The translations under genes were made by a program, and so were the position numbers. The notes under the pieces are model-generated. The model did no database searches, was not told the DNA's origin, and saw nothing but the letters and a program-made list of their open reading frames with translations. From Congregibacter litoralis KT71 (GTDB taxonomy: Bacteria > Pseudomonadota > Gammaproteobacteria > Pseudomonadales > Halieaceae), in the NCBI RefSeq assembly GCF_000153125.2, contig NZ_CM002299.1, forward strand, positions 930,809 through 994,808: a stretch of 64,000 bases of DNA, written 5' to 3'. Position 1 is the first letter of the stretch, and each line of letters begins with the position of its first letter. Positions 17,270 through 26,482 of this stretch are shown one piece after another.

Positions 17270-18188
17270 GCAGCCGCGCGACGAGTTCAGCCTCATCGCG
17301 CGCTACCTCAAAGAGCTGGACAGGGGGCCGGCTGTCGTTGTGGGAAACGGCGATGACGGCGCGGTTCTGCGCCTGGATGCTCACGAGGAACTGGTGGTAT
17401 CTGTCGATAGCATGCTCGAAGGCGTGCATTTTCCCTTTGATTCCCCGCCCTCGGAACTTGCCTACCGGGCCGTGGCCGCTGCCACCAGCGATCTGGCGGC
17501 GATGGGTGCCAGACCTCTGGGCATGACTCTGGCCCTTACGATCCCCGAGGCCGACGACGCCTGGTTACGCGAGCTGCGCTTGGGATTAAGTGATGCCGTA
17601 GGGGATTTTTCCCTGCCCCTGGTCGGTGGCGATTTAACGCGAGGTAGTTTGACGCTGAGCGTGCAGGTGATGGGTGCGGTCCCCGCAGGTGGGGCTATCC
17701 GCCGCGACGGTGCCAGGCCCGGGGACAGGGTTTGTGTCAGTGGCCCCCTGGGTGATGCGGCGGCGGGCCTTGCGCTTATTGAAGGCCGCGTTGCCGGAGA
17801 CGGGCCGGCCAATACTGCATTGCGAGAGCATTTTTGGAGACCCATGCCCGCTCTCGATCTGGGCATAAGTCTGCGGGGAAAGGCGACTGCTGCCGTGGAT
17901 GTGTCTGATGGACTTCTCGCTGATCTGGGGCACATCGCCGAGGCGAGTAAGGTTTGCGTGATCGTCGATTCGTCGCAGTTGCCGATCTCCGAGGCAGTGA
18001 ATTCTATAGCGTCAGGGGAGCAGGCCCTCGCCTGGGCCCTGGGTGGCGGTGAAGACTATTGCCTCGGCTTTACCCTACCAGAGTCCCATGAGCTCCCACC
18101 GGGGTCCTGTGTAATAGGACGCGTTGAGGAGGGCGCCGGTGTACGCTGTGATGCCGCCGACGCCGTGGATGGATATCGTCATTTTTAA
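17256..18188 (+). CDS. thiL: Thiamine-monophosphate kinase
   Basis: ThiL phosphorylates thiamine monophosphate to the active cofactor. Family motifs are EFSLIARYL at the N-terminus, VVGNGDDGAVL, DSMLEGVHFPFD, AATSDLAAMGARP, VGGDLTRGSLTLSV and VDVSDGLLADLGHI. GTG 17256 is inferred as the start because the domain begins a few residues later (MPGGKQPRDEFSLIARYL); further upstream the frame only runs antiparallel to nusB coding sense. A GAGG lies close ahead of it, at short spacing. This gives 310 aa, close to the family's usual size. Confidence 0.92.
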   Translation: MPGGKQPRDEFSLIARYLKELDRGPAVVVGNGDDGAVLRLDAHEELVVSVDSMLEGVHFPFDSPPSELAYRAVAAATSDLAAMGARPLGMTLALTIPEADDAWLRELRLGLSDAVGDFSLPLVGGDLTRGSLTLSVQVMGAVPAGGAIRRDGARPGDRVCVSGPLGDAAAGLALIEGRVAGDGPANTALREHFWRPMPALDLGISLRGKATAAVDVSDGLLADLGHIAEASKVCVIVDSSQLPISEAVNSIASGEQALAWALGGGEDYCLGFTLPESHELPPGSCVIGRVEEGAGVRCDAADAVDGYRHF

Positions 18189-18201
18189 GGAGGATGTTCC
18201 T

Positions 18202-18231
18202 GTGAATCTTTTGAGCGCTGTGTCCCTGTGA
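18202..18231 (+). other. Nine-codon micro-ORF with strong ribosome-binding site overlapping the pgpA start
   Basis: GTG 18202 opens a frame reading MNLLSAVSL and ending at TGA 18229-18231. AAGGAGG at 18187-18193 is the best Shine-Dalgarno sequence in the area and is placed for this GTG. The pgpA GTG (18228-18230) overlaps the micro-ORF stop. The layout suggests re-initiation on pgpA. Whether the peptide is made is unknown. Confidence 0.4.
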
Positions 18232-18707
18232 GCGCGCTGCCCCGTCCGAATCTCGCGGATCCCGTGCAGCTCCTCGCTTTCGGCCTTGGCTCGGGGCTTG
18301 CGCCAAAAGCGCCGGGCACCGTCGGTACCGTGGCTGCGCTACCTTTTTACATGCTTATGGCAAGCCAGTCCTTGTGGGTTTATAGCGGCATTGTGGTGCT
18401 GGCAGCCATCGTCGGCGTGTGGATTTGCGACCGCGCCAGCAAGGCGCTGAACGTCCATGATCACCCGGGCATCGTCTGGGACGAGTTTGTGGGGCTTTGG
18501 ATAGCACTCTGGGCCATGCCTGCAGAGCCTCTATGGGTGCTTGCGGGTTTTCTGGTTTTCCGCCTTTTTGATATTGCAAAGCCCTGGCCCATCGGGTGGC
18601 TGGATCGCCATGCCCGTGGTGGCTTTGGCATCATGATTGATGACGTTGTAGCCGGCCTGCTGGCCTGCGGTGTGCTGCATCTCGCGCTGCGCTTCGGAGC
18701 TGGATAG
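18228..18707 (+). CDS. pgpA: Phosphatidylglycerophosphatase A
   Basis: PgpA dephosphorylates phosphatidylglycerophosphate to phosphatidylglycerol in the inner membrane. The protein reads LLAFGLGSGLAPKAPGTVGT, then DHPGIVWDEFVGLWIAL, FRLFDIAKPWPIGWLD and GGFGIMIDDVVAG, all family motifs, with about four membrane helices in 159 aa. The GTG start has no good ribosome-binding site of its own, but the stop of a nine-codon frame with a strong one overlaps it. Its stop shares a base with the next gene's GTG. Confidence 0.93.
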   Translation: MSALPRPNLADPVQLLAFGLGSGLAPKAPGTVGTVAALPFYMLMASQSLWVYSGIVVLAAIVGVWICDRASKALNVHDHPGIVWDEFVGLWIALWAMPAEPLWVLAGFLVFRLFDIAKPWPIGWLDRHARGGFGIMIDDVVAGLLACGVLHLALRFGAG

Positions 18708-19375
18708 TGAGCGCGAGATTGCCAGGGGGAATGCGAGTGCGAGGGAGAAAGGGAGCACTACCGCTGCTGTTGTTTCTCGTTTGCTCGTGGGTGACGGCGA
18801 CGGAGATACAGGTGGAGGCCCTGCTTCCCGGCCTGGCCGTCATGCAGATTGATGGTCGCCGGGTGACTCTCCGTGAAGGTCAGAGCGAGAGCGGTGTGAA
18901 GCTTCTCGCAGCGGATGCCCAATCGGCTTTGGTGGAAGTTGGGGGGCGGCAGCAGCGTTTGCGCGTCTCCCAGCGTATCAGCGGTCAGTTTGCTGCCCCG
19001 GCCGAGCGCAGCATCACGATTCCCCGAAACGATCAGATGCAATATGTCACTACTGCAGAGATCAACAACGTTCGCCTCTCCGTGATTGTAGATACGGGCG
19101 CAAACATTATTGCCTTGAACAGCCGCGACGCCCGCGCCGTTGGTATCGCTGATGACGAAGGCGCGGCCGCGCGAGTGCAGACGGCGGGATCCATCGTGCC
19201 AGCGCGGCGGGTTGTGTTGGATGCGGTTACCGTGGGCGGCATCCGCGTTGAGGGCGTCGCGGCAACGGTTATCGATGGCGATCAGCCCTCTGTTGCGCTG
19301 TTGGGAATGAGTTTCCTGCAACATGTCGATATACAGGAGCAGGGCGGCATCCTGACGCTGAAAGCGCTGTGGTAA
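18707..19375 (+). CDS. Exported retropepsin-like aspartic protease
   Basis: The 222-aa protein has a signal-peptide-like segment (GALPLLLFLVCSWVTA, about residues 16-31). The C-terminal domain from about residue 100 has the retropepsin signature VIVDTGANI, with DTG giving the catalytic aspartate of a homodimeric clan AA protease, and a flap/late strand VALLGMSFLQHVDIQ. Related bacterial proteins are annotated as TIGR02281-type clan AA proteases; their substrates are unknown. It overlaps pgpA by one base (TAGTGA), so translation is probably coupled. Confidence 0.8.
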   Translation: MSARLPGGMRVRGRKGALPLLLFLVCSWVTATEIQVEALLPGLAVMQIDGRRVTLREGQSESGVKLLAADAQSALVEVGGRQQRLRVSQRISGQFAAPAERSITIPRNDQMQYVTTAEINNVRLSVIVDTGANIIALNSRDARAVGIADDEGAAARVQTAGSIVPARRVVLDAVTVGGIRVEGVAATVIDGDQPSVALLGMSFLQHVDIQEQGGILTLKALW

Positions 19376-19472
19376 GCCCGGTGTTGAGCACTTCGCGATG
19401 GCCGATTTTACGGTTCGTGAGCCCTCTGAGCTCTGGTAGACTAGCGCGCCCTCATCATGACTGGATGAATCT

Positions 19473-20066
19473 GTGTCCGTAAGATTTGTAGAGGCTTCCC
19501 GCCTGCCCACCGACTGGGCCGTGTTCACCATGCACGGTTTCGAGGACGTGACCGCAAATAAGGAGCACCTGGTGCTTACCCTGGGTGATGTGTCGACTGA
19601 CGAACCTGTGCTCACGCGGGTGCATTCCGAGTGCCTGACCGGCGACACGCTTTTCAGTCTCCGCTGCGACTGCGGTAATCAGCTTCAGGCGGCGCTCCGC
19701 GCCATTGCCCACGAGGGGCGGGGGGCGTTGCTCTATCTGCGGCAGGAGGGGCGGGGCATTGGACTCCTTAACAAAATTAGGGCGTACAAGCTGCAGGACG
19801 AGGGTGCCGATACCGTAGAGGCCAATGAGCAGCTGGGGTTTGGCGCGGATATGCGCGACTACTCAATTGTGCAGCCTATGTTTGCTCATCTACAGATGAG
19901 CAAGGTGCGGCTAATGACTAATAATCCCCGAAAAGTCTCTGCCCTGACAGATCTGGGAATTGAAGTGACGGAGCGTGTTGCGCTGCAGTGCGACAGCAAT
20001 CCCCATAACGAGAAGTATCTCCAGACGAAAGGGGCCAAGCTGGGCCATATGTTTGAGGCGCGTTAG
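19473..20066 (+). CDS. ribA: GTP cyclohydrolase II
   Basis: RibA opens the imidazole ring of GTP, the first committed step of riboflavin synthesis. The zinc site is intact: VHSECLTGD and [10 protein letters not shown] supply three cysteines. The catalytic stretches [20 protein letters not shown] and LMTNNPRKV are also present. The 197 aa match stand-alone RibA. The start is GTG 19473 without a convincing ribosome-binding site. It complements the zinc-less GCHII-like domain of the ribB product and is convergent with ispA. Confidence 0.95.
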   Translation: MSVRFVEASRLPTDWAVFTMHGFEDVTANKEHLVLTLGDVSTDEPVLTRVHSECLTGDTLFSLRCDCGNQLQAALRAIAHEGRGALLYLRQEGRGIGLLNKIRAYKLQDEGADTVEANEQLGFGADMRDYSIVQPMFAHLQMSKVRLMTNNPRKVSALTDLGIEVTERVALQCDSNPHNEKYLQTKGAKLGHMFEAR

Positions 20067-20138
20067 AGTCCGACGGCCTGAGCCCGCGCAGCTCACCATC
20101 GCGCAGCTCTCCATGAGGGATGCGTTGCGGGGGCGGTT

Positions 20139-20972
20139 TTAACGGTCGCGTTTCACCATTTTTCCAAGCAATGCTCGCAGGCTGTCGGCGCTGCTATCCC
20201 AGTCGGCTATCAAAGCCAGAGCTTCATCATAAAGTTCCATTGCCAGGGTCTGAGCAGTCTCGACTCCCATGAGCGCAACGTAGGTTGTTTTGCCAGCTGC
20301 TGCATCTTTGCCTGCAGTCTTGCCTAAGGTGCTGCTGTCACTGCGCACGTCGATAACGTCATCAATGATTTGAAACGCCAGCCCGATTTTTTCTCCTACG
20401 GTTTCCAGTGTGGCTAGCTGAGCGTCCGTGGCGTTTCCCACGATGCCGCCCATAACAAGCGCGGCGGTAATAAGCGCGCCGGTTTTGAGAGCGTGGATGT
20501 TTTTCAAATCGTCGAGGCTGAGGTCTTTGTTTGTTGCCTCAATATCCAGGCCCTGCCCACCCACCATGCCATCAAAGCCTGCGGCTTTCGCGAGTCGTGC
20601 AATCAGTCTGACGCGCTGTTCGGTGCTCAGTTCATCATCATTGGCAATGAGTTCAAAGGCTTTCGCCTGCAACCCGTCCCCTACGAGAATCGCCGTTGCC
20701 TCATCAAAGGCAACATGCAGCGTAGGACGGCCCCGCCGAAGGTCATCGTCATCCATGGCTGGAAGATCGTCGTGGATCAGCGAGTAGGTGTGGATCAGTT
20801 CGATGGCCTCCGCCGAGGGGCCTGCGAGGGCTTCTGCCCTGTCGTTACCCGTGGCGCGGGCAGAGGCCTCAAGGAGTTGGGGGCGGAGGCGTTTGCCGGG
20901 AATGTTCAGGGAGTAACTCCTCGCGTCGTTCAGGCGCGTCGGGTTCATCTCGTATTTCCCGGGTGGAGGCAT
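20139..20972 (-). CDS. ispA: Farnesyl (geranyl) diphosphate synthase, short N-terminus
   Basis: IspA condenses isopentenyl diphosphate with dimethylallyl and geranyl diphosphate. First aspartate-rich motif: IHDDLPAMDDDDLRRG; second: FQIIDDVIDV; KTGALI and GQGLD are also present. At 277 aa it is about 20 residues shorter than usual. The match begins at LNDARSYSLNIPGKRLRP, and an in-frame TAG lies three codons before ATG 20972, so the normal first helix is missing. No good ribosome-binding site is seen; MNPTRL at 20948 is an alternative. It follows xseB closely, in one operon. Confidence 0.9.
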   Translation of the reverse strand: MPPPGKYEMNPTRLNDARSYSLNIPGKRLRPQLLEASARATGNDRAEALAGPSAEAIELIHTYSLIHDDLPAMDDDDLRRGRPTLHVAFDEATAILVGDGLQAKAFELIANDDELSTEQRVRLIARLAKAAGFDGMVGGQGLDIEATNKDLSLDDLKNIHALKTGALITAALVMGGIVGNATDAQLATLETVGEKIGLAFQIIDDVIDVRSDSSTLGKTAGKDAAAGKTTYVALMGVETAQTLAMELYDEALALIADWDSSADSLRALLGKMVKRDR

Positions 20973-21000
20973 TGCGATCTAAGCGTTGGAGCCGTTGACA

Positions 21001-21228
21001 CTATACAGCGTCGTCTTCAGACGACTCTTCAGTCGACGCTTTGTCAATGAGAAGCTGAACTCGTTGCTCGGCTTCAACGAGTTGTTGCTGAGCAGCTTTG
21101 ATAGCCGCGATGCCTTTTTCGTAAGTCTCTAAGGAATCCTCCAGTCCTGCATCGCCGCTTTCAAGGCGCTGCACCAGCTCGTCAACTTCTTTTACCGTGG
21201 ATTCAAAGTTCGGTTTTTTCTTCGTCAC
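21001..21228 (-). CDS. xseB: Exodeoxyribonuclease VII small subunit
   Basis: XseB is the small subunit that binds XseA in many copies to form exonuclease VII, which degrades single-stranded DNA. The 75-aa protein reads FESTVKEVDELVQRLESGDAGLEDSLETYEKGI, the family consensus, as helical hairpin sequence. The tail is acidic. It lies 28 bp before ispA. dxs lies upstream of it rather than downstream of ispA, a rearranged order of the usual xseB-ispA-dxs trio. Confidence 0.94.
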   Translation of the reverse strand: MTKKKPNFESTVKEVDELVQRLESGDAGLEDSLETYEKGIAAIKAAQQQLVEAEQRVQLLIDKASTEESSEDDAV

Positions 21229-21343
21229 GTTCTCTCGCTAAGTGGCTAATCTGGAAACTAATGGTTAAAGCTCCGCTAGGTGGCGGAATAAGGCTGCAGC
21301 AGGCACCAGGTTTTACTGGAGAATCTGAGGGCCTAGCACATCG

Positions 21344-23284
21344 CTAGCTTCTACTCACTTGCGCCAGCGGACTCGGATCAGCAGAGCGTGTCGTGGCCGA
21401 TTTCCCTGCATCAATAATTGGATCCGCATAAGCGCCTGCAAGCTGTCGAAGCATTGCCTGATCGCCATGGTCAATAAATTCATCGGGTATGCCGAAGTGC
21501 TTAACCGGGCAGCGGACATTGTTCTGAGACAGATACTCCGCGACCGCCGACCCCGCTCCTCCCGCGATAGCGTTTTCTTCCAAAGTGATAATCAGACTAT
21601 GGCTGGCGGCAAGCTCCAGGATCATTTCTTCGTCCAGGGGCTTCACCCAGCGCATATCGACTACCGTTGCATCTAACTCTTCGCCGGCTTTCATGGCCTC
21701 GGAGAATAGCGCGCCAAAATTCAGGATTGCGATCTCTTGACCCGGTCTCACGAGTACTGCTTTTCCAATTGGCAGTTCAGCCATGGTTTCTTCGATGAGT
21801 GCGCCGGGACCGGTGCCCCGCGGGTAACGGATAGCCGCCGGGCCAGGGTGGCGATAGGCCGTATATAGCATCTGGCGGCACTCGTTTTCGTCCGAGGGCG
21901 CACCGATGACCATGTTCGGAATACAGCGTAGATAACTAATATCAAAGGCGCCGTGGTGGGTGGGTCCGTCCTGACCCACCAGGCCCGCGCGATCAATGGC
22001 AAAAGTAACGTCGAGCTTTTGCAGGGCAACGTCGTGCACCAGTTGGTCATAGGCGCGCTGCAGAAACGTGGAGTAGATGGCAACCACCGGCTTCGCCCCT
22101 TCGCAGGCCATACCGGCAGCCAGTGTCACTGCATGCTGTTCGGCGATGGCCACGTCAAAAAAACGATCCGGGTATTGTGCGGCGTAGGGCACCATCCCCG
22201 AGCCTTCGCACATCGCCGGCGTGATCGCCATGAGTCTGTCGTCCGTCGCAGCCATATCACACAGCCACTGCCCGAACACATCCTGATACTTCACTTTCTT
22301 CAAAGTAGGCGGCGGTGCTGCAGGGGGCGCATCGCCTGCCTCGAGACTCGGTTTCACTTCCAGTTTGTTAATCGCATGGAAGCCAATGGGATCCGCCTCA
22401 GCAGGCGAATAGCCTTTGCCCTTCATGGTGAGAACGTGAAGGAATTGGGGTCCCTCAAGATCGCGCATGTTCTCCAGGGTCTGAACGAGCTGGGGTAGAT
22501 CATGACCATCAATGGGGCCAATGTAATGCCAGCCGAGCTCCTCAAATAAAGTGCCGGGCGCCACCATGCCCTTCATATGCTCTTCGGTACGCTTAGCGAG
22601 ATCCCAGGCGGGCTTGATCATGGCGAGGGCCCGTTTGCCGCCCTCGCGCATGCTGATATAGGTTTTGCTTGCCCATATTTTCGCAAAGTATTTGGCGAGG
22701 CCACCGGTGTTTTTGCCAATGGACATTTGGTTGTCGTTGAGAATCACCAGCATATTGGGGCGCACGTCGCCAGCATGGGCCAGGGCTTCAAAGGCCATGC
22801 CGCCGGTAATCGCACCGTCTCCAATGACCGCCACAACACGACGGGGGTCCTTTTCCCGGGCTGCGGCCAAAGCCATGCCCATGGCGGCGGAAATGCTGGT
22901 GGAGGAGTGCCCGACGCCAAAAGTGTCGTAGTCGCTCTCGCTGCGTTTTGGAAAACCCGCGAGACCGCCAGCCTGCCGTATGGTGTGCATGCGTTGCATG
23001 CGACCCGTGAGAATTTTGTGGGGGTAAGCCTGGTGCCCCACGTCCCACACCACCCTGTCCCGCGGCGTGTCAAACACTCTGTGTAGTGCAATCGTCAGCT
23101 CTACGACGCCGAGACCGGCGCCAAAGTGTCCGCCGGACTGTCCTGCACTGAATAACAGATAGGAGCGCAATTCTTCCGGGAGGGCTTCCAGCTCTTCTTC
23201 AGGGAGTTCGGACAAATTCAGGCCCTGGTCAATTTTGTCCAGAACCGGAGTGTTGGGGCGTGCCGTGGGAAGTTCATTAAACAT
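21344..23284 (-). CDS. dxs: 1-deoxy-D-xylulose-5-phosphate synthase
   Basis: DXS is a thiamine-diphosphate enzyme making deoxyxylulose phosphate from pyruvate and glyceraldehyde-3-phosphate, the entry to the MEP isoprenoid pathway. Motifs: [19 protein letters not shown], the ThDP motif [20 protein letters not shown], and [21 protein letters not shown] 23284 ([13 protein letters not shown]) is chosen; the open frame to 23392 runs into the neighbouring gene and lacks family match. This gives 646 aa, slightly long. A proline/alanine-rich insert around residues 312-325 (DAPPAAPPP) accounts for part of that. Confidence 0.96.
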   Translation of the reverse strand: MFNELPTARPNTPVLDKIDQGLNLSELPEEELEALPEELRSYLLFSAGQSGGHFGAGLGVVELTIALHRVFDTPRDRVVWDVGHQAYPHKILTGRMQRMHTIRQAGGLAGFPKRSESDYDTFGVGHSSTSISAAMGMALAAAREKDPRRVVAVIGDGAITGGMAFEALAHAGDVRPNMLVILNDNQMSIGKNTGGLAKYFAKIWASKTYISMREGGKRALAMIKPAWDLAKRTEEHMKGMVAPGTLFEELGWHYIGPIDGHDLPQLVQTLENMRDLEGPQFLHVLTMKGKGYSPAEADPIGFHAINKLEVKPSLEAGDAPPAAPPPTLKKVKYQDVFGQWLCDMAATDDRLMAITPAMCEGSGMVPYAAQYPDRFFDVAIAEQHAVTLAAGMACEGAKPVVAIYSTFLQRAYDQLVHDVALQKLDVTFAIDRAGLVGQDGPTHHGAFDISYLRCIPNMVIGAPSDENECRQMLYTAYRHPGPAAIRYPRGTGPGALIEETMAELPIGKAVLVRPGQEIAILNFGALFSEAMKAGEELDATVVDMRWVKPLDEEMILELAASHSLIITLEENAIAGGAGSAVAEYLSQNNVRCPVKHFGIPDEFIDHGDQAMLRQLAGAYADPIIDAGKSATTRSADPSPLAQVSRS

Positions 23285-23351
23285 CGCGAAAGTGTAGCTC
23301 AAAATACGCGTTGTTGGTGGTCGTTGTGACAGACAATTATTGGCGGGGTTT

Positions 23352-24077
23352 TTACCGCGGGGCGTCGTCGCGCGCTTTGATTTCCGTAGCAAGCAGCAGA
23401 GTTATCCGTGCATAACCCGCTGGGCTGAGGTTTACACCGTCGCCCCGATAATACTCAGGGTTAGGCGTGCCTGCCGCTCCCTGTAGCATGGGGTTGGGGT
23501 CAATGATAGTCAGGTCTGGAACTTCGTCAGCCATAAGCTTGAGGAGGTCGCCGATCTTCTCGATACGTTCTGCGTCATCGGGGTGCAGCGGCATTTGCAC
23601 CGGCGCAATCACATAACGCCAGCTGCTTGCTCCGTACTCCTCATCGAGTTTTAACAGTGCTCGCATACTGTCCCGAAAATCTGCCGGTGTTTTCTCGTCA
23701 CGGAGGTGCAAATCTGCGTAACCCGGAAATATCACCAGAATGTCGGGACGATAGAACGCTGCCAGGCGATCAAAGTGGTAGGACAGATCCTCCAGAGTCG
23801 CATCGCCCAGAGGTCTGAGTAATGTTTGGTGAGGAAGGAGCCCGGCGGGTAAGTCCTTCCATAAACGAACACGATGACCGCCGATCACCACGATGGGTTT
23901 GTCGGGTAGTTTTTTGTCCAGATCGCTGTCAGCGAGGTCAGCAATGTCGGCGTTCCAGACTTCCGGGGACGGATCGAGGTAGTTGTTCAGGTCTGAGGCC
24001 AGGATAAATGTGAAATGAATGAGGGGCAGGCAGAGCAATAGCCCCGCCAGGGTTCGTAATGATTTCCATTGATACAT
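23352..24077 (-). CDS. SGNH-hydrolase-like exported protein with lost catalytic motifs
   Basis: The 241-aa protein has an N-terminal hydrophobic segment ([18 protein letters not shown]) that anchors or exports it. The rest follows SGNH order: [12 protein letters not shown] where block I (GDS) is expected, [11 protein letters not shown] around block III, and [18 protein letters not shown] where block V would read DGxH. The catalytic serine appears as Gly/His and the block V histidine as Asn, so normal esterase activity is unlikely. Such domains also occur in acyltransferase-type glycan modification proteins. It lies 67 bp upstream of dxs on the same strand; no functional link is evident. Confidence 0.5.
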   Translation of the reverse strand: MYQWKSLRTLAGLLLCLPLIHFTFILASDLNNYLDPSPEVWNADIADLADSDLDKKLPDKPIVVIGGHRVRLWKDLPAGLLPHQTLLRPLGDATLEDLSYHFDRLAAFYRPDILVIFPGYADLHLRDEKTPADFRDSMRALLKLDEEYGASSWRYVIAPVQMPLHPDDAERIEKIGDLLKLMADEVPDLTIIDPNPMLQGAAGTPNPEYYRGDGVNLSPAGYARITLLLATEIKARDDAPR

Positions 24078-24215
24078 ACTGTATCCCCCGTATTCGCAGG
24101 TAAGTGTGTCCTAGCAGGGGATGGCGGGCAATGACCCAATCGAGACCCTGTGATCGATGTCTCATCCACAGTGTTGGTCCTTACCCGAAGGGGCCGCGGA
24201 GTGTACACTTTTGCC

Positions 24216-25415
24216 ATGATTTACCTGCGCAACATACCCGACGACGAGCTTTTCTCGGCGCAGCTCGAGCTGCTTATGCAGCATGGGCGCATCGCATCGA
24301 TGATGGCCAACCTCATCGGCGCGATAGCGGCAATGGCATTGTTGTGGCCCTATTTCGAGCCTCAAAGCCTGTTGTTGTGGGGCTTTGGTCTGATGATTCT
24401 GTTGTTGCTGCGATCCCTTTATATGAGTGGTGCCCTTGCCGATCGACGCTATGTGTCCCGGCCAAAGCGGGTATTCTGGCTGCTTATCCTGGGGTCGGCG
24501 GTGACGGGGCTGGCGTGGTCAGGGACTTACATCTACGTTGGTCAATTCCTGCCTCCCACGCTCCAGTATCTGTTACTCCTCATTGTGGTGATGATCTCCG
24601 CTATCTCCCTCGCGGTAATGGTCGTGGTGCGGGAGTACTTTCTGGTTTTTGTTTTTTCTGCGCTATGGCCCATCGCCTGGTGGTGTCTGGCTCACTTTTG
24701 GGACCAGCCCCATAACCTCCTTCTGGGTATTCTGCTTCTCGCTCTGACGGGTTTGCTGGTGGCAGCGAGTAACGGTATTCACGATACTTTTAGACGTATG
24801 CTGAGCCTTAACTGGCAACAGGAGGCCATGGCGCGCGAGCTGGGGCAGATCACGAACTCCCTGCGTGATCGCAATCTGCAGCTACAGGAAGCCCGACGGC
24901 AGCTGACGGATCTTGCCAACATTGACGAGCTCACAGGCCTCGGCAATCGCCGCCTTGTTAATCAGACGCTCAGGGAAGAGGTTAACCGTGCGCGACGGAG
25001 TCATGGCTGGTTGTCCGTAGTGCTAATCGATGTGGATTTTTTCAAAAAGTACAACGACACCTATGGACATCCTGCGGGTGACGAAGTACTTCGCCGGATC
25101 GGTGACATTATGCAGCGTGCCACGGCCCGGGCGGGCGAGGTGGCGGCGCGCTACGGCGGCGAGGAGTTTATCCTGGTGCTACCCGGGGCGAAGGCAGCGG
25201 ATGCCCTGCGCACCGCGGAGCGTCTCAAACGGCTGGTTTATGAAGAGAATATTCCCCACAGCGCATCGGAGGTATCGGATCGCATCAGCATTTCCCAGGG
25301 CGTGCTTTCTATCATGCCCGATGAGGATGTGGATCCAGGCGTTCTCGTGGACCGCGCTGACGCCGCGCTGTACACAGCAAAGCGGGAGGGACGTGACCAG
25401 ATCGCCGTGGTGTAA
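24216..25415 (+). CDS. Membrane-bound diguanylate cyclase (GGDEF)
   Basis: The protein makes cyclic di-GMP from GTP. Its first 195 or so residues hold about six membrane segments of no recognised sensor family, followed by a short coiled coil and a GGDEF domain. The active-site loop reads RYGGEEF, an active variant, with NIDELTGLGNRR and DVDFFKKYNDTYGHPAGDEVL upstream. The inhibitory I-site, normally RxxD five residues ahead, reads RAGE here, so product inhibition may be weakened. ATG 24216 is preferred; GTG 24150 is an alternative. It is divergent from the SGNH-like gene. Confidence 0.9.
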   Translation: MIYLRNIPDDELFSAQLELLMQHGRIASMMANLIGAIAAMALLWPYFEPQSLLLWGFGLMILLLLRSLYMSGALADRRYVSRPKRVFWLLILGSAVTGLAWSGTYIYVGQFLPPTLQYLLLLIVVMISAISLAVMVVVREYFLVFVFSALWPIAWWCLAHFWDQPHNLLLGILLLALTGLLVAASNGIHDTFRRMLSLNWQQEAMARELGQITNSLRDRNLQLQEARRQLTDLANIDELTGLGNRRLVNQTLREEVNRARRSHGWLSVVLIDVDFFKKYNDTYGHPAGDEVLRRIGDIMQRATARAGEVAARYGGEEFILVLPGAKAADALRTAERLKRLVYEENIPHSASEVSDRISISQGVLSIMPDEDVDPGVLVDRADAALYTAKREGRDQIAVV

Positions 25416-25432
25416 GGTGGCCTGGCAGTGCA

Positions 25433-26482
25433 TTACCCGCTTAAACGCGGTAGCCCGTGCGTCAGCAAGAAGCGAAGCTTTGCTGGCATAAAAGTTAGCC
25501 TCGCAAAAAAATCCCGAGCGGATTGCACGTTCTCCGCCCGGCTTAACTGTCGTTGTCTGTAGATCTTTGGTGCAAGCTTGATTAACTCACGCATCGCGGG
25601 GTAGTAAATTTTCGTGACCGGCTTAAAAGACTGATGCACTAACGATAATAGAATCGCCTCTGCAACCCAGGAAAGAAGGAAAGCGAGCGTTAAGGGGGCA
25701 ATGGATACTGCCGGAAAAAAGATCAGCAGAATGCTCAGCCTGTTCCGTTCGCTTAGGAAGCGGCGTCGAAAACTTGTTGTGCCGGTTTGATCCGCTTTGC
25801 CTCCACCAAATGAGAACCCCGAGTGATGGAGGTAGCTGGAGCCCTGCGCGATGCTTACACTTCTTCCGACGGAGCGAGCTGACAGGCATAGAAACAGGTC
25901 CTCGCCGATAGATTCCAGCCACGGAGGAAAGCCGCCCGACGAGCAGAAATACGCTTGTTCAACCCACAGACAGGCGCCGATTACAGTGACCAGTTTTTCA
26001 GGGTTGTGATCTTTGAGGGGGTAGGGAACTGCGAGAATATCTAATCCCATCCCTGCGTCGATGAGTTCCAAGGTAGACGATTGATACTGCTCCAGAGAAA
26101 GTATCGCTTCAGGATCCTTCGCTGCTTGCTTTGCAAAGGCCTCCAGCGCGCCGGGGCGCAAGGCAGCATCGTTGTTTAGAAGCAGCAGATACTTCCCGGA
26201 AGCCTGCGAGGCCATGATGTTGTTTGCCGAGCAATAGCCAACGTTCTGGGTGCCTTCTATCAAGGTTACGGTGGAAGAGTACCGCTGTTTGATAATGTCT
26301 CTGGATCTGTCTTCTGATGCATCGTCATACACCAAAATCTCAACCCCCTGATCCAGCTGCTGGCCCAGGACGGAGTCAATGCATTCTTCAATCAATGACG
26401 AGCCACTAGGCAATAGTGTGGCCCCGTTAAAATTGGCTACGCAGACCGTTACGAGAGGTTGAGATTGTTTATCCATTGCCAT
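25433..26482 (-). CDS. Glycosyltransferase family 2
   Basis: An inverting GT-A glycosyltransferase of 349 aa. The nucleotide-sugar fold is seen in PLVTVCVANFNGATLLPSG, ILVYDDASEDRSRDII and LLLLNNDAALRPGALEAF (DxD-equivalent NND). A hydrophobic stretch near residues 245-280 suggests membrane association. It overlaps the epimerase gene by 34 bp and is last in a chain with the epimerase and GT4 genes, so a role in a surface polysaccharide such as O-antigen or exopolysaccharide is inferred. Base composition looks less GC-rich than around it. Confidence 0.85.
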   Translation of the reverse strand: MAMDKQSQPLVTVCVANFNGATLLPSGSSLIEECIDSVLGQQLDQGVEILVYDDASEDRSRDIIKQRYSSTVTLIEGTQNVGYCSANNIMASQASGKYLLLLNNDAALRPGALEAFAKQAAKDPEAILSLEQYQSSTLELIDAGMGLDILAVPYPLKDHNPEKLVTVIGACLWVEQAYFCSSGGFPPWLESIGEDLFLCLSARSVGRSVSIAQGSSYLHHSGFSFGGGKADQTGTTSFRRRFLSERNRLSILLIFFPAVSIAPLTLAFLLSWVAEAILLSLVHQSFKPVTKIYYPAMRELIKLAPKIYRQRQLSRAENVQSARDFFARLTFMPAKLRFLLTHGLPRLSG

